From NCBI GenBank assembly GCA_019232625.1, contig JAFANP010000041.1:1-55904 (forward strand): a DNA stretch of 55,904 nt, in the 5' to 3' direction. Every line of letters begins with the position of its first letter. The stretch's first letter is position 1. The DNA is from Alphaproteobacteria bacterium (GTDB taxonomy: Bacteria; Pseudomonadota; Alphaproteobacteria; Sphingomonadales; Sphingomonadaceae). The notes beneath the pieces are model-generated. The model ran no database searches and was not told the DNA's origin. It saw only the letters and a list, made by a program, of their open reading frames with translations. Both the position numbers and the translations under genes were made by a program. Of the stretch, positions 8,945 to 18,452 are shown in pieces.

Positions 8945-9409
8945 TCACTTGATGTGCAGGACGCAGATCAGGGTGAAGAGGCGCCGCGCCGTGTCGAAAT
9001 CCGTCTCGACCTTCCCCGCCAGGCATTCCTGAAGGAGCTCGGCGGCTTCGTTGTGGAGGGCGCGCCGGGCCATGTCGATCGCCTCCAATCCCTTGGGAGA
9101 GTCGCTGCGCACCGCTTTGAAATAGCTCTCGCAAATGGCGAAATAGTCGCGCACCGGCCGCTTGAAGCGCGCCAGGCCGAGCCGGATCGTGTCGAGCGGG
9201 GCGCCCGACTCGTCCTTGAGCTCGATCGCCAGCCGTCCCTCCTCGATCCTGAGGCGGATCCGGAACGGTCCCTCGTAACCGACTGGGGCGAAGCGGTTCT
9301 TCTCGAGCAGGTCGAAGATCGCGACCCTCTTCTCCTGCTCGATCTCGTCGCTGCGGCGGATGATGGTCCGCTCGTCGAGCTCGACGTCGATGATCCGAGG
9401 GTCGGCCAT
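8945..9409 (-). CDS. UPF0262 family protein
   Basis: A 154-residue cytosolic protein of uncharacterised family UPF0262, which is largely restricted to alphaproteobacteria. It has an N-terminal strand-rich part ([16 protein letters not shown]) with the conserved [15 protein letters not shown], then a helical C-terminal half with [19 protein letters not shown] and [15 protein letters not shown]. The ATG at 9409 gives the family's usual length; the open frame runs 16 codons further upstream without likely coding content. It lies upstream of dcd on the same strand and is divergent from dnaB. Function unknown. Confidence 0.85.
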   Translation of the reverse strand: MADPRIIDVELDERTIIRRSDEIEQEKRVAIFDLLEKNRFAPVGYEGPFRIRLRIEEGRLAIELKDESGAPLDTIRLGLARFKRPVRDYFAICESYFKAVRSDSPKGLEAIDMARRALHNEAAELLQECLAGKVETDFDTARRLFTLICVLHIK

Positions 9410-9514
9410 GCCGGGCCTGTTAGCGGTCTTTTCCACATCGCGTCCACACAAGCGCACCCGGAAAAAGTCACGCCGCCCCTACCGGTTTCGGGGTGGCGGG
9501 CGTAGGCTGGCGCC

Positions 9515-11008
9515 ATGGCCGACAACATTATCCGACTTGCCGATGCCGCGGCGCCCGAAGCCTCGACTCTTCCGCACAACGTCGAGGCGGAGGCCGCCCT
9601 GCTCGGCGCGCTGATGATCGACAACCGCCTCGCCGAGGACATCCAGCTCAAGCTCAGGCCCGACCATTTCTTCGAGCCGCTGCACGGCCGCGTCTACGAG
9701 CAGATCTTGAAGGTCATCGATCGCAACATGATCGCCTCGCCGGTGACGCTGCGGCCGTTGTTCGAGCATGACGAGGAGATGAAGGAGGTGGGCGGCCCCG
9801 CCTATCTCGCTCAGCTCACCGGCTCGGGCGCCGCCATCATCGGCGCGCGCGACTTCGCCGAGCAGATCTACGAGCTCGCCTTGCTCCGGGCCCTGATCGG
9901 CGTCGGCCGCGAGATGGTCGAGAACGCGCTCGACACCTCGGAGGAGGTCGATCCCAAGGCCCAGATCGAGCAGGCCGAATCCGCGCTCTACCGCGTCGCC
10001 GAGGAGGGCGGCGGCGAGGGCACGGTGAAGAGCTTCGCCGACGCGACCCGCCTCGCCGTGCAGATGGCCGAGAAGGCGCTCAACACGGGGGGCGGCCTGT
10101 CCGGCCTCACCACCGGCCTCGATTCGATCAACGCCAAGACCGGCGGCCTTCACCACAGCGATCTCGTCATCCTCGCCGGGCGTCCCGGCATGGGCAAGAC
10201 GGCGCTGGCCACCAACATCGCCTTCAACACCGCCCAGCGCTTCATCCGCGACACCGTCCTCGACGGCCTGCCCTCGGAGAAGTCGGCGGGGGCGCCGGTC
10301 GCCTTCTTCAGCCTCGAAATGTCGGCCGACCAGCTCGCCACCCGTATCCTCGCCGAGCAATCGGGGATCAGCTCCGAGAGCCTGCGCATGGGCAAGATCA
10401 GCCAGCAGGACTTCCGCAACCTCGCCCGGGCGGCGGCGGAGCTGGAGAATCTGCCGCTCTACATCGACGACACCGCCGGCCTCACCATCGCCGCCTTGCG
10501 GACCCGCGCCCGCCGGCTGAAGCGCCAGCGCGGCATCGGCATGGTGGTGGTCGACTATCTCCAGCTGCTCCAGGGCAGCGGCAAGAACAGCAACGACAAC
10601 CGCGTCAACGAGATTTCGGAGATTTCCCGCGGCCTCAAGACTCTCGCGAAGGAGCTTAACGTGCCGGTGATCGCGCTGTCGCAGCTCAGCCGCGCCGTCG
10701 AGCAGCGGGAGGACAAGAGGCCGCAGCTCGCCGACCTCAGGGAGTCCGGCTCGATCGAGCAGGACGCCGACATGGTCTGGTTCGTCTATCGCGAGGAATA
10801 TTATCTCGCCGCCAAGCAGCCGGCGGACGACCATCCCGGCTTCCAGGAATGGCAGGAGGAGATGAACCGCGCCTACGGCCTCGCCGAGCTGATCATCGCC
10901 AAGCAGCGCCACGGCGCGACCGGGAAGGTCAGGATGAAGTTCGAGGCCAAGATCACCCGCTTCTCCGATTCGGTGGACGAAACCTACCTTCCCGAGGTGC
11001 GCGGCTGA
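9515..11008 (+). CDS. dnaB: Replicative DNA helicase DnaB
   Basis: A 497-residue hexameric helicase that unwinds DNA at the replication fork with ATP. The N-terminal primase-interacting domain starts at LPHNVEAEAALLGALMID. The RecA-like domain has Walker A GRPGMGKTA, the FFSLEMSADQLATR motif, VVVDYLQLLQGS as Walker B, and LSQLSRAVEQREDKRPQLADLRESGSIEQDAD as motif H4 with the arginine finger region. There is no intein or truncation. The ATG at 9515 follows a short GC-rich hairpin. The downstream 93-aa gene has its own stress-type promoter. Confidence 0.97.
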   Translation: MADNIIRLADAAAPEASTLPHNVEAEAALLGALMIDNRLAEDIQLKLRPDHFFEPLHGRVYEQILKVIDRNMIASPVTLRPLFEHDEEMKEVGGPAYLAQLTGSGAAIIGARDFAEQIYELALLRALIGVGREMVENALDTSEEVDPKAQIEQAESALYRVAEEGGGEGTVKSFADATRLAVQMAEKALNTGGGLSGLTTGLDSINAKTGGLHHSDLVILAGRPGMGKTALATNIAFNTAQRFIRDTVLDGLPSEKSAGAPVAFFSLEMSADQLATRILAEQSGISSESLRMGKISQQDFRNLARAAAELENLPLYIDDTAGLTIAALRTRARRLKRQRGIGMVVVDYLQLLQGSGKNSNDNRVNEISEISRGLKTLAKELNVPVIALSQLSRAVEQREDKRPQLADLRESGSIEQDADMVWFVYREEYYLAAKQPADDHPGFQEWQEEMNRAYGLAELIIAKQRHGATGKVRMKFEAKITRFSDSVDETYLPEVRG

Positions 11009-11010
11009 GC

Positions 11011-11035
11011 GGAACCCGGCGCCTCGCCGCCCATT
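11011..11035 (+). promoter_or_regulatory. EcfG-like promoter, near-consensus
   Basis: GGAAC at 11011-11015 and CATT at 11032-11035, spaced 16 bases, ahead of the 93-aa Gly-rich gene. The sphingomonad general-stress sigma factor EcfG recognises GGAAC-N16/17-CGTT, so the -10 differs at one base. Assignment is inferred from sequence only. Confidence 0.45.
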
Positions 11036-11065
11036 GACGGAGGACGAGACAGGCGGAGACCGGCG

Positions 11066-11347
11066 ATGAGCAGCGCAGACGAAGGCAAGCCCAACCTCGG
11101 CGGCCGCGAGGGAGGGGGCGATTCCGGGGGAGGGGCCTATCCCAACCCGCATAGAGGCAAGGAAGGAGAGGCGGGCCGCGAGGGCTGGATGGGCCATGGC
11201 GGCCAGAGCGAGATGCCCTATCACGGCCACGGGCAGCTCGGCGCCGAGAAGACCGGCGGCAACGCCAACGCCCCGACGCGGGAAAGCGGCGCGGGCGACG
11301 AGCGCGCGCCGGGCGACGCCAAGACGTCAGGGGCCGGGAACCCGTAG
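11066..11347 (+). CDS. Hydrophilic Gly-rich small protein, unknown
   Basis: A 93-residue, strongly hydrophilic protein without signal peptide or hydrophobic segment. It is rich in Gly, Glu, Lys and His (GGREGGGDSGGGAYPNPHRG, HGGQSEMPYHGHGQLG) and is probably disordered. The composition recalls stress-induced hydrophilins of the KGG/Stm type, though no KGG repeat is complete. A GGAGGACGAGACAGGCGGAG tract precedes the ATG. The likely stress-type promoter at 11011 supports a role in stress survival, which is an inference. Confidence 0.6.
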   Translation: MSSADEGKPNLGGREGGGDSGGGAYPNPHRGKEGEAGREGWMGHGGQSEMPYHGHGQLGAEKTGGNANAPTRESGAGDERAPGDAKTSGAGNP

Positions 11348-11472
11348 GTCCCCGGCCCCTCCCTCACTACGCGACACGAGGGGTCACCCCCAGGGATGAC
11401 GGGGGAGCTTATGCCCTGATTCGGTTGAGAAAAGGCTGAACGGCACCGTCAGCCGGCGTTCACCTCCCGAGG

Positions 11473-11636
11473 CTAGAGCATTGAGGAATTAGGTTGACGC
11501 ACTGCTTCCGCTCATCCTGAGGAGCCGGTGAGCTTGTCGAACCGGGGTCTCGAAGGACGGTCCTTCGACACGGGCCTTCGCCAAGCTCAGTCCCTACTCA
11601 GGATGAGCGGGTCAACCTGAACCCAGCTTACTCTAG
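11473..11636. repeat. Long palindromic repeat, family A, copy 1
   Basis: About 164 bp bounded by CTAGAG and CTCTAG. Inside are AGGTTGACGC / GGTCAACCT arms, then CGCTCATCCTGA / TCAGGATGAGCG, then TGAGCTTGTCGAA / CTTCGCCAAGCTCA, and a central TCGAAGGACGGTCCTTCGA. It lies between convergent genes, and the right CTCTAG contributes the stop codon of the leftward gene at 11633. Copies: 39093-39239 and 46513-46660. Confidence 0.9.
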
Positions 11637-11968
11637 TCGGCGGCCTTGTTGCCGTCGCCCGAGCCCTTCGTCCTGACGTCGACGTCGGGCAGCTCGACCT
11701 TCGAGGGCAGGTTCACGTCCGGCAGGTTGACGTTGATGTCGGGGGTCTCGACGGTCGGCAGGCTGACGTTGACGCCGACCTCCTTCGAGGTGTCCTTCAC
11801 GCCGCCGCGGAAGACGAAGAAGAAGATGGCGAGGAGCCCGATCAGCAGCACGGCGACGACGATGCCGATGCTGCGCCGGTCGCCGCCCCCGCCGCCCGCG
11901 TCGATCACCGTCGTCCGCTCGGTCTCGCGCACCGGCTCGGGCCGGGGCTCGCGGTCGTGGTCGCTCAT
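11633..11968 (-). CDS. Small single-pass membrane protein (MSDHDRE family), paralogue 1
   Basis: A 111-residue protein starting [33 protein letters not shown], then one transmembrane segment (IGIVVAVLLIGLLAIFFFVF, about residues 34-53), then a strand-like tail with repeated Val/Asp/Pro motifs (VNVSLPTVETPDINVNLPDVNLPS). The 67-aa gene at 15125-15328 has the same start, Thr-Val-Ile-Gly-rich linker and membrane segment, with a shorter tail, so the two are paralogues flanking the histidine kinase. It lies 18 bases after the kinase stop but also has its own stress-type promoter. Function unknown. Confidence 0.75.
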   Translation of the reverse strand: MSDHDREPRPEPVRETERTTVIDAGGGGGDRRSIGIVVAVLLIGLLAIFFFVFRGGVKDTSKEVGVNVSLPTVETPDINVNLPDVNLPSKVELPDVDVRTKGSGDGNKAAD

Positions 11969-11986
11969 CTCGTCTCTCCCTCTCGC

Positions 11987-14900
11987 TCAACGCGCCGGGG
12001 CGGGCGCGGTTCTCAGGATCCGCGTCAGGCTCTCGACCGAATAGGGCTTGTGCAGCAGCTCGAACCCGTGGCGGCCCTCCTGCGCCAGGACGTGGCTGTA
12101 GCCGCTGGTCAGGACGACGCGCAGGCCGGGGCGCCGCCGCCGCAGCTCCTGGCCGAGCTCGATGCCGGTCATGCCCGGCATGACCACGTCCGAGAAGACG
12201 AGGTCGAACGCCTCCTTCTCCTCCTCGATCATGCGCAGCGCTTCCTCGCCGTTGGCGGCGAGCCGCGTGTCGTGGCCGAGCTCGGCGAGGAGCTGGGTCG
12301 CGAAGGCGCCGACGTCCGGATTGTCCTCGACCACCAGGATGCGGCTGCTCGCCATCGGCCCCTCGGCGCGGCGGCCGCGCGCCGGCGCGTCGTCGGCGCC
12401 GGGCTTGGCGATGCGGGGGAGGTAGAGGGTGAAGCGGGTGCCGCGGCCGACCTCGCTCGCCACCAGAACGTCGCCGCCCGATTGCTTGGCGAAGCCGTAG
12501 ACCTGGCTGAGGCCGAGGCCGGTGCCCTTGCCCACCTCCTTGGTGGTGAAGAAGGGCTCGAATATCTGCGCCATCAGCTCGGGTGGGATGCCGCGGCCGG
12601 TATCGCCGATCGAGATGGCGACGTGGGGCCCGTCCACCGGCTCGTGCCACGGATCGGCCGGGATGCCCTCCACCGCCCGCGCCGAGATGCTGAGCCGCCC
12701 CTCGCCGTCCATCGCGTCGCGGGCGTTCACGGCGATGTTGATCAGCGCCGTCTCGAACTGGGCGATGTCGGCTTCGATGAAGCAGTCGTCGCATTGTATG
12801 TCGAACTCGATGCGGATGCGCGACCCGACGACGGTGCGGATCATGTCGCACACGATCTTCACCCGCTCCGGCGCGTCGAACACTTCGGGCTTCAGCGCCT
12901 GGCGCCGGGCGAAGGCGAGGAGCTGCGCGGTCAGCTTCGCCGCTCGGTCCGCCGTGTCCGAGATGGCGTCGATGTAGCGGCGCTTGCGGTCCTCGGCGAT
13001 GTCGCGCCGGCGCAGCAGGTCCACCGAGGAGCGGATGATCGTCAGCAGGTTGTTGAAGTCGTGGGCGACTCCGCCGGTGAGCTGGCCGATCGCCTCCATC
13101 TTCTGCGCCTGACGGAGCTGGTCCTGCGCGCTCAGAAGCTCGCGCGTCCGCTCCTCCACCCTCTGCTCGAGAGTCTCGTTCAGCTCGCGCAGCGCCGCCT
13201 CGGCCCGCCGCCGCTCGCCAAGCTCCTCCTGCGCCTCCTGGAACAGCCGGCTGTTGTCGATGGCGATCGCCGCCTGCGCCGCCAGGCCTTCCATGATGCG
13301 CTCGGAGCGCTCGCTGAAGACGCCTGCCTCCGAATGGCCGAAGAAAAGGCCGCCGGTCACGTCGCCGGTCCGCGAGAAGACCGGCACGGCGAGGTAGGAG
13401 CGGACGGGAAGGTGGCCCTCCGGCATCCCCCTGTTCGGAGTGTTGCGGCCGTAGCGGGGGTCCGCGAGGATGTCGTCGGACCGGATCACGCCCTCGCCCT
13501 TGAAGGTCGGCGCGAACACCTCGGTGGCGCGCGGCATGCCGAAATTGTCGAACTGCGACCGCTCCGCGCCGGACAGGCTGTAGAGCATGTAGCTGCCGCC
13601 GTCGCGGCTGTAGACATTGTAGAAGAAGGCGCCGAACTGGGCGCCGCTGAGCTCGCGGCCGGCATCTGTGACCATCTGGACGATACGGTCGAGATCCAGC
13701 TCCGCGGCGAGCGCCGCGCCGGTCCGGTTGAGGATTTCCAGCGCCTCGCGCTCGTCCGCGAGCGCCGCCTCCGCCTGCTTGCGCTCGCGTATGTCGCGCA
13801 TGACGACCAGCTCGCCGAGCAGCTCGCCGTTCGGCCCGGCGAGCTGGCTGCCGACGACGTGGACGTCGATCGGCGTTCCGTCGCGGGCGAGCCGCACCGT
13901 CTCCAGGTCGACGCTCCCGCCCCCCATGATGTGGTGGAAGATGGAGGTCGGGGCCTGCTCCCTGGGAAGGGGATCGGTCGGGGCGAGGAGGCCGATCGGC
14001 CGGCCGAGCACTTCGTCGGCCCGCCATCCGAACAGGCGCTCGGCGCCCCTGTTCCAGCTGGTGAGCCGCCCCTCGAGATCGCAGCTCAGCATCGCGTCGG
14101 GAGAGGAGGAGGCGATCGCCGCCAGCCGCGCCGCCGTCTCAACCCGCCGCCGCTCGTCCGAGGTCGCCGCCAGCAGGAGGATCGTCAGCGAGATGACGGC
14201 GATGAACTGCTGGGTGCTGAGGATTGGGTCGAAGCCGGGATAGACGAGCGGCCCGAAGCCGAGGCTCGCGCCCCACAAGGCGAAGCCGGAAATGATGACG
14301 AGGGCGAGCGAGGCGCCGCGCACGAAGAAGGCGAGCGCCGCCCAGATCAGCACCGGGAAGAGGTGCCAGCTGCGCAGCCACGGGAAGACGAAGGGGTCGA
14401 ACACCACCCAGGCGAGCGCCGCCGTGCTCGCCATGCACAGGACGAAATGGCCCCAGGCGCGCCGGCCGGCGCCGATCGGCTCTCCGCCCCACCAGCTGAG
14501 GACGAGCGGCGTCAGGGTGAGCCCGGCGACGAGGTTGCCGAGGCACCAGCCGGTCCAGACGTGGAATATGCCGGGGGGCGAGAGGCCGGCCGCGATCCCC
14601 AGCACCGCCGCGCCGAGGGTCGCCGAGACTGCGGCGGAGAGGCCGACGCCGCCGGCCAGCCAGAGCACGTCGCGGCGGGTGCGCAGCTTCAGATCGAGCC
14701 GTGCGACCCGCACCAGGATCAGGGCGCCGAGGAGGTCCGCGCCCGCATTGATGGCGGCGATGGCGAGCTCGGCCCAGAGCGGCTGGTGCAGCCCCAGGGT
14801 CAGGCTGGCGGCGAAGCGGCCTAGGAAGATCGCAGGCCACAGCCGCGTCCCGCCGATGACGAGGCCCGCGATCGACAGCCCGAAGGCCGGCCACACGCCC

Positions 14901-14998
14901 GATCCCGGGCCGCCGACCCTCGCCCATTGCAGCCCGACGACGGCGAGGGCCCAGTAGACGACGAAGAGCAGGAAGCCGTTGACCGGAAGCCGCTTCAA
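11987..14998 (-). CDS. Hybrid sensor histidine kinase, MASE1-PAS-GAF-HisKA-HATPase-REC
   Basis: About 1003 residues. The N-terminal third is a MASE1 membrane sensor ([40 protein letters not shown]). A PAS domain follows ([21 protein letters not shown]) near 300-420, then GAF ([23 protein letters not shown]) near 440-580, a coiled coil ([22 protein letters not shown]), HisKA with phospho-His in [17 protein letters not shown], HATPase ([35 protein letters not shown]) and a receiver with Asp in [11 protein letters not shown]. The signal is unknown. I prefer the TTG at 14998 because GAAGGA precedes it at 6 bases; a GTG at 15040 adds 14 residues but has no clear ribosome site. The internal receiver suggests phosphorelay or self-control. 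Confidence 0.93.
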   Translation of the reverse strand: MKRLPVNGFLLFVVYWALAVVGLQWARVGGPGSGVWPAFGLSIAGLVIGGTRLWPAIFLGRFAASLTLGLHQPLWAELAIAAINAGADLLGALILVRVARLDLKLRTRRDVLWLAGGVGLSAAVSATLGAAVLGIAAGLSPPGIFHVWTGWCLGNLVAGLTLTPLVLSWWGGEPIGAGRRAWGHFVLCMASTAALAWVVFDPFVFPWLRSWHLFPVLIWAALAFFVRGASLALVIISGFALWGASLGFGPLVYPGFDPILSTQQFIAVISLTILLLAATSDERRRVETAARLAAIASSSPDAMLSCDLEGRLTSWNRGAERLFGWRADEVLGRPIGLLAPTDPLPREQAPTSIFHHIMGGGSVDLETVRLARDGTPIDVHVVGSQLAGPNGELLGELVVMRDIRERKQAEAALADEREALEILNRTGAALAAELDLDRIVQMVTDAGRELSGAQFGAFFYNVYSRDGGSYMLYSLSGAERSQFDNFGMPRATEVFAPTFKGEGVIRSDDILADPRYGRNTPNRGMPEGHLPVRSYLAVPVFSRTGDVTGGLFFGHSEAGVFSERSERIMEGLAAQAAIAIDNSRLFQEAQEELGERRRAEAALRELNETLEQRVEERTRELLSAQDQLRQAQKMEAIGQLTGGVAHDFNNLLTIIRSSVDLLRRRDIAEDRKRRYIDAISDTADRAAKLTAQLLAFARRQALKPEVFDAPERVKIVCDMIRTVVGSRIRIEFDIQCDDCFIEADIAQFETALINIAVNARDAMDGEGRLSISARAVEGIPADPWHEPVDGPHVAISIGDTGRGIPPELMAQIFEPFFTTKEVGKGTGLGLSQVYGFAKQSGGDVLVASEVGRGTRFTLYLPRIAKPGADDAPARGRRAEGPMASSRILVVEDNPDVGAFATQLLAELGHDTRLAANGEEALRMIEEEKEAFDLVFSDVVMPGMTGIELGQELRRRRPGLRVVLTSGYSHVLAQEGRHGFELLHKPYSVESLTRILRTAPAPAR
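11989..12013 (-). promoter_or_regulatory. EcfG-like promoter inside the kinase 3' end
   Basis: Read on the minus strand: AGAAC at 12013-12009, 16-base spacer, CGTT at 11992-11989, 20 bases before the start of the 111-aa gene. It differs from GGAAC-N16-CGTT at one position. The paralogous gene at 15328 has an exact match in the equivalent place. Confidence 0.55.
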
Positions 14999-15124
14999 AT
15001 GCCGTCCTTCATCTCGGCCGATGGCTCGGCCGGCCCCCACCCGCGCCCGGCGCGCCCGGGCCGCATCTCATGCGGTCCGGGCGCTGGCGCTCCAGGCATT
15101 CAAAGCACGCGACGGAGCGGCAGA

Positions 15125-15328
15125 TCAACCCGTCTTGCCGGCCGCCGGCGTGTCGACGTTGACCTTGATGTCGGTTTTCTTGCTGCCCATCAGCTGCCCG
15201 CCGAACATGTAGAAGAGCAGTGCGAGCACCGCGATCAGCAGGACCACGGCGATGACCGTGCCTCCGCCGCCGCCGCCGCTGTCGGTATGGATCACCGTCG
15301 TTTCCCGCTCCCGGTCGTGATCGCTCAT
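15125..15328 (-). CDS. Small single-pass membrane protein (MSDHDRE family), paralogue 2
   Basis: A 67-residue protein: MSDHDRERETTVIHTDSGGGGGG, then a transmembrane segment (TVIAVVLLIAVLALLFYMFG), then a short polar tail (GSKKTDIKVNVDTPAAGKTG). It is a shorter paralogue of the gene at 11633-11968. It lies 126 bases upstream of the histidine kinase on the same strand and has an exact GGAAC-N16-CGTT promoter 30 bases upstream of its ATG. Sphingomonads carry such small stress-associated membrane proteins, but no role is established. Confidence 0.75.
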   Translation of the reverse strand: MSDHDRERETTVIHTDSGGGGGGTVIAVVLLIAVLALLFYMFGGQLMGSKKTDIKVNVDTPAAGKTG

Positions 15329-15358
15329 GACTGATACTCCGCTTTGTTTCGGAGGCTC

Positions 15359-15383
15359 AACGCTATCCCCTCGCGGCGGTTCC
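15359..15383 (-). promoter_or_regulatory. EcfG-type general stress promoter, exact consensus
   Basis: On the minus strand GGAAC at 15383-15379, 16-base spacer, CGTT at 15362-15359; the -10 is 30 bases before the ATG of the 67-aa gene. It matches the GGAAC-N16/17-CGTT motif known for alphaproteobacterial EcfG sigma factors. Confidence 0.7.
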
Positions 15384-15449
15384 GGAGCGGCACGACCGTC
15401 AGCGGCAGGATCTCGGCATCCGGAAACCCCTAGGTCCTTCCGCCGCGCG

Positions 15450-15494
15450 AATGGGGACACGGACCTTTTCGCGAAAAAGTACGTGTCCCTTTTT
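15450..15494. repeat. GGGGACAC hairpin (family C-like)
   Basis: A 45-bp inverted repeat, ATGGGGACACGGACCTTTT then GCG and AAAAAGTACGTGTCCC, ending 1 base past the cysK stop. Read on the cysK strand it could serve as a terminator hairpin. It is related in design to the GGGGACAG repeats at 25691, 40050 and 40544. Confidence 0.7.
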
Positions 15495-15495
15495 C

Positions 15496-16419
15496 TCAGC
15501 CCTGCTCGGGCAGGAAGTCCGGCACCGACAGGTAGCGCTCGCCGGTGTCGTAGTTGAAGGTGAGGATGCGCTTGCCCGGGCCGATCTCCTCGAGCTTCTG
15601 GCGCACCGCGGCCAGGCTGGCGCCGGAGCTGATGCCGACCAGCACCCCTTCCTCGCGCGCCGCCCGCCGCGCCATCTCCTTGGCGTCGTTGGGGTCGACC
15701 AGGATCGTGCCGTCGATCGCGTCGGTGTGGAGATTGGCGGGGATGAAGCCGGCGCCGATCCCCTGGATCGGGTGCGGGCCGGGCGCGCCGCCGGAGATGA
15801 CCGGCGAAAGCGTGGGCTCCACCGCGAACACCTGGAGATGCGGCCATTCCTTCTTCAGCACCTCGGCGCAGGCGGTGATGTGGCCGCCCGTGCCGACGCC
15901 GGTGATGATCACGTCGATCGGAGAATCGCGGAAGTCCTCGAGTATCTCGCGCGCCGTGGTGCGGGTGTGGACCTCGAGGTTGGCGGGGTTCTCGAACTGC
16001 TGCGGGATCCAGGCGCCCTCGGTCTGTGAGGCGAGCTCCTGGGCGCGGGCGATCGCCGCCTTCATGCCCCCCTCCTTCGGGGTCAGGTCGAACCGGGCGC
16101 CGTAGGCCAGCATCAGCCGGCGGCGCTCCAGGCTCATGCTCTCCGGCATGACGAGGATCAGCTTGTAGCCCTTGACCGCCGCGACCATGGCGAGGCCGAC
16201 GCCGGTATTGCCCGAGGTCGGCTCGATGATCGTGCCGCCCGGCCTCAGCGCGCCCGAGCGCTCGGCGTCCTCGATCATTGCCAGCGCGATCCGGTCCTTG
16301 ATCGAGCCGCCGGGATTGGCCCGCTCGGACTTCACCCACACTTCGGCGTCGCCGAACAGGCGGTTGATGCGGATGTGCGGCGTGCCGCCGATGGTCTCCA
16401 GGATGCTGCCCGCTCTCAT
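15496..16419 (-). CDS. cysK: Cysteine synthase (O-acetylserine sulfhydrylase)
   Basis: A 307-residue PLP enzyme making L-cysteine from O-acetylserine and sulfide in the cytosol. PLP-binding Lys41 is in [12 protein letters not shown]. The substrate loop is PTSGNTG (69-73), the phosphate-binding loop GVGTGGHI, and LVGISSGAS closes the active site. The length matches CysK/CysM. The sequence does not separate CysK (serine acetyltransferase partner) from CysM with certainty. The ATG overlaps the stop of the upstream MFS gene by 4 bases (ATGA), so they are translationally coupled. Confidence 0.92.
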   Translation of the reverse strand: MRAGSILETIGGTPHIRINRLFGDAEVWVKSERANPGGSIKDRIALAMIEDAERSGALRPGGTIIEPTSGNTGVGLAMVAAVKGYKLILVMPESMSLERRRLMLAYGARFDLTPKEGGMKAAIARAQELASQTEGAWIPQQFENPANLEVHTRTTAREILEDFRDSPIDVIITGVGTGGHITACAEVLKKEWPHLQVFAVEPTLSPVISGGAPGPHPIQGIGAGFIPANLHTDAIDGTILVDPNDAKEMARRAAREEGVLVGISSGASLAAVRQKLEEIGPGKRILTFNYDTGERYLSVPDFLPEQG

Positions 16420-17693
16420 GTCGTCGTCTCCATGACTTTGGCTGTACTGCCCAGATTGGGCGGATCGAAGCTTCGTGCAAGCCGTAATTCTGGGAACCAC
16501 TTGGCCCAGAGCAAGGTGACGAGCACCGCGCCTATGCCGCCGCCCACCACGGCGGCGACCGGCCCGATCGCGGCGGCGAGGAAGCCCGATTCCGCCTCCC
16601 CCAGCTCGTTCGAGGCCGAGATGAAGAGCGACGAGACGGCGCCGACCCGTCCGCGCATCTCGTTGGGCGTATGGAGCTGGATCAGCGACTGGCGGACGTA
16701 GACCGAGAACATGTCGGCGGCGCCGAGCAGGGCCAGGCAGGCGAGCGACAGCGGCATGAAGCGGGAGAAGCCGAAGATGATCGTCGCCGCGCCGAACACG
16801 CCCACCGCGGCGAGCATCTTCACTCCGACGTCGTGCTTCAGCGGCTTCCAGGCGAACCAGAGCGCGGTCAGCGTCGCGCCGACGGCGGGGGCGGCGCGAA
16901 GGTGGCCGAGCCCCTCCGGCCCGGCGTGGAGGATGTCGCGGGCGAAGATCGGCAGCATCGCCGTCGCGCCGCCGAGGAGCACCGCGAACAGGTCGAGCGA
17001 GATGGCACCGAGGACGAGCCGGTTCTCGCGGACGTAGTGAAGGCCGTCGACCATCTGCCGCCACGGGTTGCGCGAGCCGCCGATCGCCGTCCGCTCGACC
17101 GGGCGGATCATGAACATGCAGAAGAGCGACAGCGAGAAGAGCGCGGCCGCCACCGTGTAGGGCATGTGGGCGTGGACGGCATAGAGATAGCCGCCGATCG
17201 GCGGCCCGGCGATCGCCCCCGCCTGCCAGGCGATGGTGCTGGTGGCGATCGCCCGCGGCAGGATCTCGCGCGGGACGAGGTTGGGCGACAAGGCGGAGAG
17301 GGCCGGCATTGCGAAGGCGCGGGCGACGCCGAGCAGGGCTGCGACCCCGAACAGGGCGGGAAGGGTGGTGATGCCCCGCCACGACAGCCAGGCGAGAGTC
17401 GCGGCGCAGAAGATCTCGAGGCTGATCGTCGCCCGCGCGATCCATCGCCGGTCCAGCCGGTCGGCGGTCCAGCCGGTGACGAGGGTGAGGACGAAGAGCG
17501 GCAGGAACTGGACCACGCCGACCAGTCCGAGCTGAAGCGCCGCCTCGTGCTGGTCCATCGTCCGGCGGGCGATGTCGTAGACCTGCCAGCCGATGACGAT
17601 CACCATCGCCATCTGCGCGATCGTCGAGGAGAGCCGCGCGGTCCAGTAGAAGCGGAAGTCGCGGAAGGCGAAGGGGTGGGGTCCGGCGGTCAT
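16416..17693 (-). CDS. MFS transporter, enterobactin-exporter-like
   Basis: A 425-residue inner-membrane protein with about 12 hydrophobic segments, resembling the MFS_3 (EntS-like) exporters. The N-terminus [34 protein letters not shown] is characteristic, and the cytoplasmic loop [13 protein letters not shown] carries the MFS motif A remnant. The second half repeats ending near SFDPPNLG. The substrate cannot be told; coupling to cysK (4-base overlap) hints at a sulfur or thiol compound but may be chance. I chose ATG at 17693; an ATG at 17732 would add 13 residues of Pro/Ala-rich sequence. Confidence 0.87.
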   Translation of the reverse strand: MTAGPHPFAFRDFRFYWTARLSSTIAQMAMVIVIGWQVYDIARRTMDQHEAALQLGLVGVVQFLPLFVLTLVTGWTADRLDRRWIARATISLEIFCAATLAWLSWRGITTLPALFGVAALLGVARAFAMPALSALSPNLVPREILPRAIATSTIAWQAGAIAGPPIGGYLYAVHAHMPYTVAAALFSLSLFCMFMIRPVERTAIGGSRNPWRQMVDGLHYVRENRLVLGAISLDLFAVLLGGATAMLPIFARDILHAGPEGLGHLRAAPAVGATLTALWFAWKPLKHDVGVKMLAAVGVFGAATIIFGFSRFMPLSLACLALLGAADMFSVYVRQSLIQLHTPNEMRGRVGAVSSLFISASNELGEAESGFLAAAIGPVAAVVGGGIGAVLVTLLWAKWFPELRLARSFDPPNLGSTAKVMETTT

Positions 17694-17839
17694 CGCGAGA
17701 GGCGCCTTAGGGGCGGCCGCGGCGGGCGGCAATGGCCCGCGGGGCGGGGCGAGGGCGCGGCAGGAGCCAGCCGCCCCGCGCCCGACGGGGTCGCTGGAGG
17801 CTTTTGCGCCGGCCCGATGTTCGCTACCTGTTCCTGGAC

Positions 17840-18169
17840 ATGAAGTCGGACGAGTCGGAACTGAAACAGGCCGTGAAGCGGCTCGAGGCGGCGATGGTCG
17901 AAGGGGTCGACCACAGCTTCCCCTTCGGCACCTGCCAGGTGAGGATCGGCGACGTCCAGCTCCTTTTCCAGGCGATCAAGCGCGCCGGCGGACGCCGCGA
18001 CTGGAGCCCGGAGGAGAAGAACGTCGCCGATCTGCCCGGGCCCGTGCGGCGCTACATCCGAAGCCTTCAGAACGAGGTCGCGCGCTACCAGCGTCGATTG
18101 ATCGAGCTCGACGGGCAGTTGCGCAAGATCGAGCAGAGCCTCGCCCGGATCGAGCGCCCGCCACGGTAG
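17840..18169 (+). CDS. Hypothetical coiled-coil protein
   Basis: A 109-residue soluble protein, not recognised. The N-terminal half holds a compact core (GVDHSFPFGTCQVRIGDVQLLFQAIKRAGG), the C-terminal half a long helix (VRRYIRSLQNEVARYQRRLIELDGQLRKIEQSLARI) likely to form a coiled coil. It is divergent from the MFS gene with about 145 bases between. I used the ATG at 17840; the open frame runs 36 codons upstream but those are Arg/Gly-rich and look non-coding. No function is suggested by the neighbours. Confidence 0.6.
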   Translation: MKSDESELKQAVKRLEAAMVEGVDHSFPFGTCQVRIGDVQLLFQAIKRAGGRRDWSPEEKNVADLPGPVRRYIRSLQNEVARYQRRLIELDGQLRKIEQSLARIERPPR

Positions 18170-18314
18170 CGGCCGTCCACCGCTCCAGCCGCCGTACCTC
18201 CCTCATGCCGGACCTCCGAGGCCGCTTCGGCGCCGCGTCGCTTGGGGGCCGGAGACGCCCGTGGAAGTACGCTCCGGCCCCCGCCTCCGTCCGGGGAGAC
18301 GGAGGCAACCGAGC
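18170..18314. other. Intergenic, two back-to-back GC-rich hairpins
   Basis: Between convergent genes. GCCGGAGACG...CGCTCCGGC and CCTCCGTC...GACGGAGG can each fold into a stem. They may end transcription from both sides; neither has a T-run. Confidence 0.4.
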
Positions 18315-18452
18315 CTAGCGAGGCGGGGCGGAGCCGGTCTTGAAGGCGACCGCCAGAGTGAGCAGGACCAGCCCATAGGCCAGCGCCAGCAGCATGCGCT
18401 CTTCGCAACTGGTCTTGGGTTTGGTGGCGAGCTCTTCAGCCTCGTCAGTCAT
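18315..18452 (-). CDS. Small single-pass membrane protein, hypothetical
   Basis: A possible 45-residue protein, MTDEAEELATKPKTSCEER followed by the hydrophobic segment MLLALAYGLVLLTLAVAF and a short basic end (KTGSAPPR). The acidic N-terminus and single membrane helix look like a real small membrane protein. GGGAAGCC precedes the ATG at about the right spacing. Not recognised; the main support is composition. Confidence 0.45.
   Translation of the reverse strand: MTDEAEELATKPKTSCEERMLLALAYGLVLLTLAVAFKTGSAPPR

Noticed and set aside
11957-14824. A 955-codon open frame on the plus strand
   Set aside because: It is the antisense of the hybrid histidine kinase, whose domains are all recognisable; the plus-strand product has Arg/Glu/His-rich noise composition.
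17840-18169. Possible zapA with a neighbouring 6S RNA
   Set aside because: The protein lacks the ZapA signature and the downstream hairpins do not have the open-complex-like bubble of 6S RNA.
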